From Nautilus pompilius (lineage: Eukaryota; Mollusca; Cephalopoda; Nautilida; Nautilidae), in the NCBI GenBank assembly GCA_018389105.1, contig JACATO010000968.1, forward strand, positions 522,501 to 586,500: a stretch of 64,000 nt of DNA, read 5' to 3'. Position 1 is the stretch's first letter. Every line of letters starts with the position of its first letter. Shown piece after piece: positions 1 through 13,283 of this stretch. The position numbers and the translations under genes were made by a program. The notes below the pieces were generated by a model. The model was not told the origin of the DNA. It saw nothing but the letters and a program-made list of their open reading frames with translations, and made no database searches.

Positions 1-2521
1 GGCATTCAGTAATTTCGAAATAGTTACGAATACTAACAAAACAGTGAAGGGGCTCGCACGTTAATTCTGCTTTACTTGCACACGCATACAGACGATTGAC
101 GAGTTGCGCTCTTTTATCATAAGTGACTGGGTTAAGTAGACTTCGTTCTTGTCTGCGTTCATACAACCAGGCGAAAGATCGCCTAATTTAGAATAAGAGT
201 AGGAAAATATTAAATCGCTCGGGAAAAAAAAACAAAACACGCTACTATCTAAACTACAGAATAGTAGTTACCCCAAATGTATCCGCATTCAGAACAAATG
301 AGTCTGCTACGTTAACTCGATACCCATTAAGGCTACGCTGACTTATCATATAAATTCAAAATCAAGTCTACCAAAGATGATAGCTGACGTGCACCCAGCC
401 AGGGGCGATAACTTCTTTGCGTCTTGTGAGCATTTGAAATCCTTAAAGACGACACAGAACCGAATAAACAAGTTGTCTGTGTGCAATATAAAACTGCTAG
501 ACTGCAGAATAAATACAAATACTGTAGCTGGCTGATCGATATATCAATCCATCCATCCGCAGTGACCCCAAATATGTATATTTTTCACATAGACTGTTAA
601 ATAATATAGCATCTGAAAACAAGCAACCTAACGATTTTTTTTTCAGGTATTAAACCAAAAAAAAAATATTGTTTTATAATAAAATCCCCAAAACTTAGAA
701 TCAATATGTGCAAAAAACATTAAGCTGGTTTCAGAGGTATTAAAGGAGAATATTCGATATATTAGCGCTGCTTTGTCAAACTTTATTTGATCATTATTTA
801 AAGTACCACTGAAGTTTCATTTAATAAACAGACTAGATTTCCACCATGAATGTAGACGTTCTTTTCTTAAAGAAAAAATAAACTACTCACATTGTTGACT
901 TAAATATTTCTAGTAAATGTAAACTTTTGCGTAGTTGGAATTGATACCTTTGCTCTCCTTCCATGGAAACCAAAAAAAACACCTACGCACGTCCCAGCTA
1001 TGCTCAGAACTCGTGGTACGCAGTTGGATCAATGTTTTGCAAAGTTTCTGACGTCACCTCCTTTAAAAAAAAAAGGCCTTAAAAGAACAACACGATAAAA
1101 TTTAATTATGCATTCGATAAAAGTTGATAGTAGTTCTAATAATGAAACTATCAGGTCTGATATATTAACCTGTAGACCTAGCGTAACTATACGGAGCGGA
1201 CGTACATATTCTCCTTATGCACCCCTGGATTAGCACGCTGTTTGTATGGTCTTGTTATTATTACTTTTAAAGTTTAATTTGATATCAGTAGTTTAAAGTC
1301 TCTTTCCGGTGGGGCAGCAGCATCAATTTACATCCACCCATCGTGATCGTAAGCACTGCTGGCCATCCTGATGCTAAATAAAGTCACCACTAATAATAGT
1401 TTCTCACTTACCAAGAATTTCCTGTAATCTTACAGTAGGTGTTCCGCCGTTTACCCTAGGGAGGCTCCATAAAACCCATCGAGCATAACTGCCACCTGAC
1501 AACCGTTATGTCAGACATGACACGCGGCGAATCTAAATTACGGAGAGGCGGTAAACAGGGGCATCGCAATACGTCATACTGTAATCGTTCCACAAGATGG
1601 CATTTATTGGACTTTACAATGATGTTGTTTACTGAAGGGCTATAATCACCGGCTTTGCCCATCTCTGCCAGACTTCCCCTCGGATCGTTTTAATCATAAT
1701 ACCCATTTCCCGTGGTTTGCTCCATCCACTGGGGAAAATGTAAAGCAAAAGAAAAAAAAATGACAACAGAAACGGGTTCGATTCCTGAAGGCTCATGATG
1801 CGACATGCAAGATCAGATCTGTACGCTTAACCCGCTTTGTGGCGATTCAGAAAAGTCGAGATCGATTTTACAACTGCGGGCGGAATAAAAATTATCGATT
1901 TGTGACTTAGATTTCTGATGACACGGTTGGCTGTCTCTACGATTATATGGTTCCTTTATATTAATAATTACGACCATAAAGTTAGGCTGTCGTCAAGAAA
2001 ACTTTAAAAGCATCTAAATTAATACTCTCCTGAAAAATGGGATCTATTTATAACATTCTGTGGCGGCTGACCAGCTGAGTAAACGTACAATATAATCACT
2101 TTCGATCACAATTAACATGATAAATTCATGACTTTTTTCCTGATGCGCCACTGGCAAGATATTAATTCTGGAAATGCATGAAAAGGGGAAACCGACACAC
2201 CAACGTTTGGAAAAAATGAGAAGAATGCTGTACGGGTGAACGTGTTTCTAAATGCTCAAATGTAACTTTTCATCTTCATCAGAAGTTACGTTTCGTCCAA
2301 AGGAAAAATTTCAACAAAATGCAGACAAAATTTTTTTTTAAAAAAAAAGGTGAAGGTGCAATGTAGAAATTTAATGAAACATTAAGCACTGAATTAACCT
2401 TATAACAAAGTCTAGAATTTTGGTCAGCAGTATGTCGGGAAAAAAGAAATGAACCACTTTCAATTAATTTAAAGTGAACGCTATTCATTAAAAAATGTTG
2501 GCTAATTTGATTCTTTGCTTA
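1..2521. other. No gene seen
   Basis: AT-rich non-coding sequence. It holds an isolated CRE palindrome at 1049-1056 and a perfect polymerase III B box (GGTTCGATTCC, 1775-1785) without a visible A box. A T9/A9 palindrome lies at about 2331-2348. Confidence 0.6.
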
Positions 2522-2542
2522 TCATTATTATTATTATTATTA

Positions 2543-2626
<84 letters not shown>

Positions 2627-2652
2627 TATTATTATCATCATTATCATTATTA

Positions 2653-2740
<88 letters not shown>

Positions 2741-2758
2741 TTATTATTATTATTATTA
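2522..2758. repeat. (ATT)n microsatellite, about 237 bp
   Basis: ATT array with a few ATC and single-base interruptions. The open frame of Ile, Leu or Tyr runs across it is an artefact. Confidence 0.97.
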
Positions 2759-3076
2759 TGTCAATGAGTCAGTGTTCTCCACTTTCATTGAGCCTGAGTA
2801 CACAGTATTTGAAATAATTATTAAAACAGAAATTCTGAGTATAAATGCAAGTAACACTTGATTGCATCTCGTGTGTAAAGATGATAAGCTCCAAAGTCAT
2901 GTTTCGATACACTGTAATAGATATTCATGCAAGAAATTAGAAAGTACTACACCTGGAAGGATTATAAAGGTATAGCAGTGATATCATTGTATTGTGTTGG
3001 ATACTATGAATCCTGGGAAGGAAATATCACAAGAAAAGTGTGCGGAAAGCGATGGCTTACCTAGTAAGCACCCCAG

Positions 3077-3950
3077 CGGAAGATTGCAGCCAAACTTCAT
3101 GCTTCAGAAGAGAACGCATGCAAGACTCTTGAGATTATTCGAAACTAGTACTGTTGACAATTGATATGATCGAGGGAGAAAACCCAAACTTTCCAAAGCG
3201 ATGTTACGTACCTTAGAGTGTTTTCCACACGAAAGGGGACGAGCCATTAGGGGTCTTGCGGTGATGACCGATCTACGACTAGCAGTGATAACACTTCTTC
3301 AAGAATAATAAGATATACATCAGAGCGAACTGGTCTCAATGGGTGTGTAGCTGCCAGAAAACTTCTCATGAGAAGAAGAAAGCAAATCCGGAAAGGGTGC
3401 TTCTTACAGGTCAGTCCAAGTGTCGACCGCGTAATAATCAACGGCAGTTTGTTCAAAGGCAGCCATGTGAAGTGGCAGAGCAGCGAGAGTGCACCAGGTA
3501 AAGTGAAGCACGGTGATAGATCGATAGAAGTGTAGGGCTGCATATCGGTCAGGGGTGTCGGTGATTCGCATAAAATCATGGACGGTGCGTTGTCTATCGG
3601 CAGGTACAGACGGGTTTCCCACCCATCAAACTGTTCCTTCAAAGAGACTTCTCATTGGGTGGGGATTTATCTTACGACATGGCAATAGCCCCAAGGTATA
3701 CAACCAGTGCGGTGAAAAACTGTTTGGAAAGTAAAGCGGCTGATGGAACACTCGCAGAGATACCTCGGCCTGCACAAGGTCTGGATATGAACATCGTTGA
3801 GCTGTATTGGGGTTATACGGCTGCTGAAGAAGTCAGATTGTAACTAAACACCTTGGATAAGTTATGGAAAGTGTTACAGAGTATTTGGAATTATTTACCA
3901 GTATATGAGCATGAAAACAAGGTGTCTGCTCTATATAAAGCAAAGGGTTC
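3077..3950 (+). pseudogene. Decayed Tc1-like transposase
   Basis: Fragments in shifting frames follow the Tc1 order. First RKIAAKLHASEENA (first helix-turn-helix, about 3077), then RGRKPKLSKAMLRTL (GRPRK linker, about 3173), then SSRIIRYTSERTGLNG and CVAARKLLMRRRKQIRK (second DNA-binding part, about 3290-3395). The catalytic end is worn: ESKAADGT, then PAQGLDMNIVELYWGY where intact members have PxQSPDLNPIExLWG (about 3740-3816). The last part reads KVLQSIWNYL and ALYKAKG. The stretch 3440-3650 shows little similarity. Several stops and frameshifts make it dead. Confidence 0.8.
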
Positions 3951-5551
3951 ACATTTTAGACATTGATGCACCAGACAAAACTCTCATTTTGTTTTTTGTA
4001 TATATTTTTTCCGTGATAATGTATTGTGTCTGTATTATATACGTATTCAATGGCAATTACCCATTATTTGTGCATATTCTGTTTCTTGAAGAACACGGCT
4101 GTCTTCGCTATTTAGGATGGCACACGTGGTCATCCTGTACAGATGAATACTGTCACTTATCGGTGGTCGTCTAAAATTATGGATTCCACACTGGTTTTCT
4201 CTTTTTTTTAAGTGGCGATCGCTCGTCCTTCTGCGTATGGGTGCTTGTACTTTGCAGCTAGTTAAAGAACAGAAACATGGGAAGTCTAGATCACGCATAG
4301 CTATCGCTCGAAAAATGCGGATGAGTGGGATCTCGGAGCCTTTGGATAGAACGAAGCCTTAATGGGAAAGTATCAGCGGTTTCTAAGCGTAAATGGACAA
4401 CTCAACGAGTTTTTTCAGACACCGCAGACAACGGCTGCGATCAGTAGCAAAACCTTTTCAATACTAATGGGAAGCAGGACAGGGTGTCATCTCAAACCAA
4501 ACGCTTACGTGTTATTCGTAAAATGTTTCTTTTTTAAAGATGCAAATAGCAGCTTAGAACTTGGCCAGGGTTAGGGACGCGCACGAACGTTTTCTGGGGG
4601 GGACGGGGGGAAGCAGAAGAATGTTTACAGATTTTAAAGCCGTAATATTTGGTTTACGAGAAACCTATTAGCGCTGTCGTGTTCCTAAGTACAATCGGCT
4701 GGCTCATGTTCACGGGAGTAGCCCGACAAACCGTCTTTCGCAGTCTCTCCAGCTCGTCGTTAAGCCATAGTAGTATGACTTTTGTGCAAAGTGAAACTAG
4801 ACAAAATCGATCACGTGCACGGAATTAAGTGGGGGGCTGGTGAAGGATGCGCGGTCAGGGTCTCGAGACTATTCGCTCGTTATGACTGAATAAAGATTCG
4901 GCTTAAAAAGGAATATTCAAAGTTGCTATTGGTGCGGTTGCCCGTGGCAACTATTTGAAAACGAAACGAAAACAGGATGGCTTTCATGTCGCGAAACGTC
5001 GCGCCGGTAGGTTGAGCTGCCAGGAAAGTGCGCGGTGTTAGGAGAGAAGAGAACCCACCTGTAAGTAACCGTGTGGAATAAACCGATCTCTGTTTCTAAA
5101 AACCGCGCGCAGTCTCTCCGCATCCACGGGAATGTGGCGGCGGTTTGTTCACCTCGTCCTTTCACCAACCAAGACGGACGGAAGCTGTTCGTTCTATCCA
5201 TCCTTGATTACCGGTGTGAAGAGGCAGAGGACCATCCTACACGGCATTCCTATAACATTTAATATTCTTGCGCACATAACGTAAGCACAGTCTCGTAATT
5301 ATGGCAATCATTAAAGATGCAGTAAAGCTGGATATCCGTCTGGTAACGGAGGGGAGCATGTCTGATGGAAACCGGTGGTTATATATCTCAGTTCCGCTTT
5401 ATATTACTGCATAGGTAAAAGTTCCGAGTAAGTAGTAAAAAAACGTATACGCTATCCGTGCGTGGATTAAGTAAATGTATGTAAATAAGTTATACTGTTT
5501 AAGAGCTATGACTGACATCGGTGTGAAAACCAAGAAGCGCAATGCTGAGCT
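3951..5551. other. No gene seen
   Basis: Non-coding by eye; overlapping short open frames on both strands lack domain or splice support. GC rises at 4920-5260. Confidence 0.5.
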
Positions 5552-5556
5552 GAGAG

Positions 5557-5588
<32 letters not shown>

Positions 5589-5726
5589 TGATGTCATAGA
5601 GAGAGATGACATCATTACAGAGAGAGAGGTGGAGAGAGAGAGATGACGTCATAGGAGAGATGATGTCATTACAGAGAGAGATGACGTCATTACAGAGACA
5701 GACAGAGAGAGAGAGAGAGAGAGAGG
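5552..5726. repeat. GA/CRE composite repeat, copy A
   Basis: GA runs alternate with TGACGTCATTACAGAGAG-like units. The eight-base cores in order are TGATGTCA (5589), TGACATCA (5607), TGACGTCA (5644), TGATGTCA (5661) and TGACGTCA (5682). The variants are C-to-T or G-to-A changes at the CpG, as left by decay of methylated cytosine. Frames running through it on either strand are not genes. Confidence 0.9.
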
Positions 5727-7008
5727 ACAAAAGAATTTCAGAGAAATGTGAAAGAAGCACTGCAGTTACTGGATTCAGCGGTCCGCGGCATCAAAACGGG
5801 GCTCAGATCAGATGAGAGAGTGGTTAGTGAGCCTGGAAATTGGCATCCAAGAAAAACAAATGAGGTAGCAGAAACAGGGAGAGTGGCTAGAGAAGGTAAT
5901 AGAACCGCTACACGGATTGCCGGATGAATGTTTCGGGAGAGTGGAAAAGCAATTATTCGTCTTCGAAAAGTAGAAGTGAGCTGCAAGACAGGGCGCTGTT
6001 TGGTAGAATGTCCAAAAAGGCCATTCGTCAGTATGGAGATGGTTACACTTTGCAAAAGATTATATAAAAACGCCAGAGTCTTTTGGAATAAAGTTTCAGG
6101 AAATTAATGAAAATACAAAGAACCTCTATTCTTCAGATGGCACAATTTGAGTTTAGAATTAGTTTGAAAAAATGTTTGATGACTCGTTGTTCTCAAAAAA
6201 TTCTGTTCTAGGTTTGTATGACTTCTGAAGAAGTCGATAAACTGAAATTGTGTTGCATTCAATTTAAAGAGACTGAGTATAACCGGAAGCTCTGTTCTTG
6301 GAATGCATAATCTCAGAAAGAATTTACCAATGGAAAGCGATAAAAGGATTCATGGCATGGACAAAAAATGTACACAGGAATACACTGGCAAAAAAATAGA
6401 ACGTTACCATTAGCATAAAATCTGTTGAGATGTAATTATATAGTCTTTAACAGGACAGTGATACCAAGAGCATCTTCAAAGAAAAACAAAAGGTTTAGAG
6501 TTGTCGGATAACTTGCACATGCACCAGAGTTGAATGATGGCGGTGGTAAAATACGAGGATGGTCCAAAGAAAACATAAATTAGTGAATCATTTAAAATCT
6601 ACCATTTTCTATGAATGAAATTTATCCTCTGCTGGATTTTACAGTAGTTCTCTCCATGTCAGAACGTTTTAAGAACTGTCTGAATATATATCTGGCATAA
6701 ATCTTCATACTGCAATAAACAATACATAATAATCAGCATATATGAAAGATGGAGAAATTTAATGTTTCTTTTCCTGGTGTATTTTTTGTAACTGAAAACG
6801 TCAAGTGACATACTTTACAGGTGCGCGAATACGTTAGAGCAAACATATTTGTCAAAAAACTGAAGGTGCGTAAATACGTATTGATTTACTTACTGTACGT
6901 ACAACTGAACTTTGATTTCTGTCTTTTAACGAGTTTATTATGCATTATAGATTTGAAGTAAATAAATTCTTGCGGGCGTACATGACTTCGTTTTAAATTA
7001 AGCATATG

Positions 7009-7011
7009 AAA

Positions 7012-7054
<43 letters not shown>

Positions 7055-7062
7055 ATATATAC
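7009..7062. repeat. A-run then (TA)n microsatellite
   Basis: About 12 A followed by about 40 bp of TA with one phase break. Confidence 0.95.
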
Positions 7063-7154
7063 ACTATTGGATTTACTATGCGCTGATATATATTCGGATT
7101 TAATGTCAACATAACAATATCTGAATTCAACTGATTTTCCTTTAAAATTCCCAT

Positions 7155-7169
7155 TTATTATTATTATTA

Positions 7170-7201
<32 letters not shown>

Positions 7202-7225
7202 TTATTATTATTATTATTATTATTC

Positions 7226-7265
<40 letters not shown>
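7155..7265. repeat. (ATT)n microsatellite
   Basis: ATT array with two CTT interruptions, same strand sense as the other ATT arrays in the window. Confidence 0.97.
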
Positions 7266-7266
<1 letters not shown>

Positions 7267-8450
7267 TAAAAACAGACTTTAAATGTCTCTCAAAATAATA
7301 CGACTGTTCGAAGACAATTCGGCCATTGATCTCAAAACGCTTTTGTTTCTTTTGATTTTAAAATTCGTGGATTTTAGAAGCTGTGTGATTATGGTGAGGC
7401 ATCGTATCTTTCGACTTAGCATTAAAAGACAAAGATCTTCTCTGGGAGTTGGGAGGTCTATTATTCACGTATGAAAAATAAACCACACTAATTCCAGGAC
7501 CGTAGCCACTGCTATATTATACAAAGCTGTTATAAGATATGCACGACGTGGCTGGAGTTAATACAAACCTTGTAACCACAATGAAAATCCCTAATCTTAC
7601 CCGTTAGCTTCGGAGACATCAACCCGAATATGTGCTGGCAGGTCTCGACATCCTCGCTAAAAGATATCGGACCATCAAAACAAAAGAAAACCGATGTCGA
7701 ACTCGTATCGTAGTTGCTGGTGTAGTGAATGAACAAGTCTACTATGGTGCGATTTGTCTGTGACAATGGATATATTTATTATGTATCGATCTGTCGACAG
7801 TGAATTGTTGCACTTCGTGGTTTCTAATTATTAAAAGCTTTCATTGTTTATAGAATATAGTTTACTCGACCAATGAAAAATTATAACAGAAAATCATTAC
7901 AGTTAGAAAAATAATCTTAAAAGAGTGAATTTTCATTTTTTTTAAAAAAAAAAAGATGTACAAAACTTAGCTGTAATTTTATTTGTATATGGTAAATAAA
8001 ATACAATTCTGAGTAGATATAGAGATATGTCTCGTTCCCGCGATTGAGGTGGTTGAAGGCTGACGTTATATCCGGTGTACCATTTCAAAATATACATATT
8101 TGGTTAAACTGATTCTTTACCTCCCCGAAAGACCGCCATGTTGGCGTATGGATATAAAAGAGAACAGGGTGGTTACAAACCGATAAATTCGCCTTATTGG
8201 AATTCGGATATGCGAGAAAATTGTCTGGTTTCCAGAAAAATAGCGAATAAAATAAACGGGGGAATACGGGCGATATTTTCGAAAGTGAAAATCACCTTCA
8301 TCTAAGAAGCTAAATAGATAAACAGGTGTTTGTGTTTTTTTTTTAATTAATAGTAACAAAGAATAGTCATTTAAAAACAGCGATTCTTTTTAGAATAGTA
8401 TAAAGCGTTAATGATTTTTTGTAAACAGATGTTTATAAAAAGGGAGGCAA

Positions 8451-8451
8451 A

Positions 8452-8488
<37 letters not shown>

Positions 8489-8788
8489 AGAGAGAGAGAG
8501 AGAGGTGATTTCATACTAGAGAGAGAGAGAGAGAGAGAGAGGTGATGTCACTACAGAGAGGAAGAGAGAGGTACAGAAGAGAGAGAAAGAGAGAGAGAGG
8601 TGATGTCACTACAGAGAGAAAGAGAGAGAGAGGTGATGTCACTACAGAGAGAGAGAGAGAGAGAGAGGTGATGTCACTACAGAGAGAAAGAGAGAGAGAG
8701 GTGATGTCACTACAGAGAGAGAGAGAGAGAGGTGATGTCACTACAGAGAGAGGGATGGAGAGAGATGAAGAGAGAGAGAGAGAGAGGG
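8451..8788. repeat. GA/CRE composite repeat, copy B
   Basis: Long GA runs with six copies of GTGATGTCACTACAG (cores at 8543, 8601, 8634, 8669, 8702, 8733) and one TGATTTCA near 8503. All full cores carry the same C-to-T change, so the array spread after the CpG was lost. The 3' flank reads GAGGGTTAAG, as in copy C. Long open frames of Ser-Leu or Arg-Glu repeats here are artefacts. Confidence 0.92.
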
Positions 8789-8789
8789 T

Positions 8790-11700
8790 TAAGACTTCCA
8801 TGGAAAGATTAGATTAGATGAGTCGGTATGATTACCCTCGATGAAAAATGCACTACTCTTTTTTTTAATTTAAAAATTAGTTTTAAAAAAGTAGAGGAAC
8901 ACCCAGTAAAATTAAATAATTTTGGCATTAAAAGTTTTTGGGGGGAATTCATTCATCGCAAATATTAATTTTTCGTAAAATTACAATTTGTTTATTTTTC
9001 CAAAGTCAAGTTTATCGATAAAGACAAAAGAAAAGAACAACCCTTAAAATATACTTTGGTATTTATAAATCGCCTTTCATGCAATTACATGGAACGTAAA
9101 TATGTGGTTTAAGACCGTAACGCAAAGCTTCGCTAGCTTGAATGCTGTTCAAATAGATAACAATAGACTTTATGCTCAGCCATCGGGATCTGAACTCACA
9201 CAAGCAGTTAGGTTTACACAAGTTTGATGAATAGTTCTGTTGACGAACTGAATTAAAGGTTCATGCAGTTACGTCTTTGTCTAATACATTCGAGAGTTCG
9301 CGATGAAACAGAATTTCTCTATACGGGACGAAATAATCCCCGCGTGCCTAATGGTGAAACTACAAAAGGATCCGTTGTTCTCCAGGCCGGTGTTGCAGAC
9401 GAAGGCTCAAAGCATCGTGTCAGTAATCGATCTCCAACGTAAACATCGGAGTAGGAACTTCGTGCCCGAGCCTCGTTCATTTATCGACTGATTCGGACTT
9501 TCAGGAGCTGTAATCGAAAAGCACGTTTCGATACTTGTCGATCTCGATGATGTTGTCGAAATTCGGCCTAAGCGACCGGTAATGAATGAGAGTGAACTGC
9601 GATTCCAACCAAGCTGGAATGTTTCTTGAGAGACAAACCCGGAGTCAGGGCGAAAGCGACCGGCGTACGACCATTTCGTATTCTTGCAAACTTCCTCCCT
9701 CTAGATGCAACATCTTGGTTCCACTGAATTAAATCAGAAAACCCTTTTCCTGTATCTAGTAAAGTAGGGTTGCACACCTGTTTACTGCTAACGAAGAGAC
9801 AAATAGCTCAAGAAAACATTTCTGGAATTATGAGGATTCCTCTCTTTTCAAAGAACCGTGGTAATGCGGCGCGATCGACCTGTCGTCTGGAGCTGACCGA
9901 GAAGCAAACGTTCGCGGTTGGCAATCAGTTTATCTCGAGAAACTGAAACCGCTTCCACTCCTCGCGACTAACCGGATAGTTCGCAGATCTTTATGCTAAA
10001 CTTCTGACGTGGACCATTTGCATGGCGAAGATTAATTCGAATTCTCCAACGTACAGACGGACTCGGTGTGACTTTGACTTTTGTACGCTAGGTGCGCTCC
10101 AGTCGTCATGGTGGCGAACATGGAGCTGTGCCTCTCACGAGTCTCAGTTTGTTCGGCAAAAACGGATCTTGGGGAAAATATGCAAAGATGCAAATTTTAC
10201 CACAAGATCGACGAGGCCACCCGGGTCGAGCACGTTTACGTCGCGGTAAGAGTCTCGACTTCTCCACGACTGTTTACGGGTCTGGATCTCTGCACCACGT
10301 AATGGAAGTCACCTGTGAAATGCCTTCGTGAGCTAAGTAAGAACGTAATTCCGCGTCGTGTAACTTAAGTTCTTCCTCTCCGTAGGATCGCTGAACGATC
10401 TCATCGACTATCTCGCCGTCTTGCTTTGCCACTGATTTAAAAACGTTGACATTTATTTCAGACACCTTTAACGCTACTAAATCCTTTAAGATAACCACGT
10501 TAAAGTCGGAATAGAAAAAGACCTTGCCAGTCCATCGTTTCCGCTTGCGTGAAATATTTCCCATGTTGTTGAATTTTGGAAGGCCACGTTATGATGTAGA
10601 CGCTAAAAAAATCTAAAATCAGACGACGACTTCACTCCGTTCACTTACACTCAATTCCACGATACCCTTAGTACCGAGGATGAGGATGTATTCGGAGGAG
10701 AGTAACACTGCCTCCTGCCGGTGTTTTTTTTCTTTTAAAGTCTATTCGAGTGAAAGGTCAGCCATCGTCAATTTATCGCCCACCCAGCTAGAATCGGCTC
10801 TCCGGGATTGAAGCCACTCTAAACTATCCTGACGCCTCGTGATATCTAGAAGTCGATCAAAATCTTCCCTGTTCCTCATTAAAAATGGTTGCTGCAAAAA
10901 CACGGCAAGAACAATAGCGTCTTAGTCGGCGATCTTCGCCATTCTCTGGCACGATTTTGTTGCTCATATTTTTGAATTTGTTCTTTTTATTCTTCAAACA
11001 TTTCTCTGAGTCCGGGCTCCGATTTGGTGACGGAGGAGACGTAACACCGACCTTGACCCCTGCTTACTCTCACCTGCCCCAGTTTTCATGGCTCTCCGGC
11101 TCTTGTTAATTATCTTATTTGCATCTGGCATCGCCTTCCCGTCCTTGCGTTCGGGTATCATCGCCATCACTGCTGTTGCGGCTATTGGTGTCGACTCTGT
11201 ATTAAATTGTATCGACGCTGCTTTCGCCATCCGTGATGGATCCCGTCGGTTTTTTTTACCTCTCCCGCTGAAACGGGAGAGGGAGAGAGATGCTTACGAT
11301 ACATTGGTCTCCAGCTGAGTCGGCACGGGATTTATGCATGATGTAGCGGAAGTGCGTCCAAAAACCACTCATCATATTTCTCCGTCGAGATCTGAAACAG
11401 GCAACATATTTCAACATATTTAGATATACACTTTTAAATATACATGTATTATCCACACACACGCACAATTTGTATATTAAACGGTTTTATATTATTTATA
11501 TTTAATAATGTTTAATTAATTTGTGATAAGAAAAGTCACCTCGCTTTAAATTGTTTTATAGGTCGTATAAGCATGTTATTTTCCACAGGATGAGCGCATA
11601 TAAACGGTTTGCTGTTTTTTTGGTCCTCGTGAATTTGTCCCAACACTTTCCTGTGTAGCTGAAAGGTTTTTGTCTAAAATAACCTTTAAAAATCCAAAGA

Positions 11701-12292
11701 AAACATATCTAAATACGAAAAATGAGCTTAAATATATCTATTTAATCGTTGACGTTAGAGTTGCGGTGCTAAACGTCGAATTCTCACAATCTCTCTCCTT
11801 TTTTTGTGTGTTACTTCGCGATTAAAAGAAAGTAAGTTGTAAAAAAAAACTTTTTTTTGGACAGTTATCCCAGTTGATTTCAAATTTTATCGGTGTTTTT
11901 AGTTATTGCTTTGTCGTTGTTGTTTTAAACATGATCTTTGTTGCATATGTACAAATGCATGCTTCTACTTCTGCTTCTTCTCTCCCTCTCTTCTTGGGAT
12001 TTAGCTGCACGCGCTGACTTTCTTTTCCATTAGACAGAACAGGTAAGTTATTACCCTCGGCTAAGAGGACCAGCAAAGCCAAAAGTACAGTCGGATAAGC
12101 GGATGTAAATCACAACCAATCTTTGGTTTAAGTACAAATAAAAGCAAGGAAGGTGGAAGCCAGAAATGTACCCTGAAGGCAACTGATGTTCGGGTGTAAC
12201 TTCGTCCGTCATTCAAACGGAGAGAAGACAAAAAGAATTCGTCAACACGTGCTCTTTTTTAAAGTCCGACTGGGCTCGCAATATACGGCGAA
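8790..12292. other. GC-richer region with old coding-like debris, no intact gene
   Basis: From about 9100 to 11330 the base composition is more even than its surroundings, and several 60-95-codon frames overlap on both strands. Apart from the possible Myb/SANT-like fragment I recognise nothing. Confidence 0.45.
10304..10564 (-). pseudogene. Possible decayed Myb/SANT-like ORF fragment
   Basis: ATG at 10564 opens MGNISRKRKRWTGKVFFYSD, then VVILKDLVALKVSEINVNVF and a Glu/Asp-rich stretch, with a possible CAG/GTGACT donor near 10304. The basic stretch, WT and LLK-like spacing recall Myb/SANT-like proteins of DNA transposons, but I cannot confirm it. The surrounding 9.1-11.3 kb is GC-richer and looks like old coding sequence; near 10880 the minus strand reads NREDFDRLLDITRRQDSLEW. 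Confidence 0.22.
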
Positions 12293-12370
12293 CCAATGGC
12301 GAGTAGGCGAATTAATGGCTGGCGTCGTCAAGAAGGATAAAAGTACCCAGCCAGAATTCTCACATAACCA
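12293..12370 (+). promoter_or_regulatory. Possible core promoter (CCAAT and TATA-like box)
   Basis: AACCAATGG (CCAAT at 12293-12297) is followed by GATAAAAG (12336-12343). A CTCACAT initiator-like word lies near 12359-12365, at about the right distance. The region downstream becomes CpG-rich and contains the proposed first exon. Confidence 0.28.
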
Positions 12371-12563
12371 GTTCTGCTCCAAAAAAAACAGAAAAACAAA
12401 CACAAAACTGCTGAAGATCGAGTGGTGCGGCGGCCGGGGGCCAAAGATGTTGTTGGGCGCCGTGAGGGAGGCCGGTCCGAGTGGCCAAGTCCGTTCGGCA
12501 TCTTGTGTGAGAGCCTCTGGCACGAACGACAGCTCGGCACCGGCGACTCGTGTGATATTTACG

Positions 12564-12605
12564 ATGAGTGATCCACCCAACATGAATTCTGGGCAAAGGA
12601 AAAAG
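12564..12605 (+). CDS. Possible first coding exon of an unidentified plus-strand gene
   Basis: ATG at 12564 starts 14 codons, MSDPPNMNSGQRKK, ending at an AAG/GTGGGG donor (phase 0). It is the downstream end of a GC- and CpG-rich island (about 12420-12660) with promoter-like words upstream. An in-frame ATG at 12447 would add 39 residues; the open frame reaches back to 12186. I do not recognise the peptide. A first exon this short is hard to identify and I found no following exon, so this is a composition and splice-site call. Confidence 0.28.
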
Positions 12606-12750
12606 GTGGGGGGTCTGACCGTGTGTCTGGTGGTTCGACTTGGCGCTTCCTGCTGCTTTCTCCTTTAATGAAAATCATCACGCAGAATTGTTGTAAAAGT
12701 AACTGCTGCATGTAGCACGAACTAAGGCAATTGATCTAATTAGAACTGTC

Positions 12751-12751
<1 letters not shown>

Positions 12752-12814
<63 letters not shown>

Positions 12815-12832
12815 TTTATTATTATTATTATG

Positions 12833-12883
<51 letters not shown>

Positions 12884-12987
12884 GTTATTATTATTATTAT
12901 ATATTATTATTATTTTATTACTATTATTATTATTATTATTGTATTATTATTATTATTATTATTTTATTATTATTATTATTATTATTA

Positions 12988-13019
<32 letters not shown>

Positions 13020-13038
13020 TTATTATTATTATTATTAT
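12752..13038. repeat. (ATT)n microsatellite, about 287 bp
   Basis: The longest ATT array, with scattered ATTTT, ATG and GTT interruptions. It starts 150 bp after the possible first exon at 12564. Confidence 0.97.
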
Positions 13039-13224
13039 GTAATCAAATGCACTGTTTGTAACTAAGAATTTCAGTCGGCGTCGCTGTGTATGTCGTAGAA
13101 TATTTTAGAATTTGTTTATGTTTTGGCATATGCAATAATGAAATATTTATAGAGATAAACATTATTTTACTTATATTCCCCTTTTTTCTATAACCGCCTA
13201 AGATCTTTAGGAAATGTTGCTTTT

Positions 13225-13225
<1 letters not shown>

Positions 13226-13280
<55 letters not shown>
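13226..13280. repeat. (CA)n microsatellite
   Basis: Uninterrupted CA repeat of about 27 units. Confidence 0.97.

Positions 13281-13283
<3 letters not shown>

Larger units (their letters stand above)
5727..8450. other. No gene seen (outside the listed repeats)
   Basis: Mixed-composition sequence after copy A to about 6060, then AT-rich. A T8/A11 palindrome lies at about 7936-7954. Confidence 0.5.

Noticed and set aside
1775..1785. Perfect polymerase III B box, as a tRNA gene
   Set aside because: No A box or cloverleaf around it.
2515..2817. 100-codon frame of Ile, Leu and Tyr runs
   Set aside because: Translation of the ATT microsatellite; same for frames at 12830-13042 and 18509-18814.
3247..3642. 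131-codon minus-strand frame
   Set aside because: Antisense to the decayed Tc1 transposase, which has clear plus-strand motifs.
8511..8817. 90-codon frames rich in Ser-Leu (minus) or Arg-Glu (plus)
   Set aside because: Translation of GA/CRE repeat copy B; no non-repeat coding sequence.
12242..12596. Minus-strand frames of 70-113 codons
   Set aside because: They mirror the GC-rich plus-strand island; no domain or splice support.
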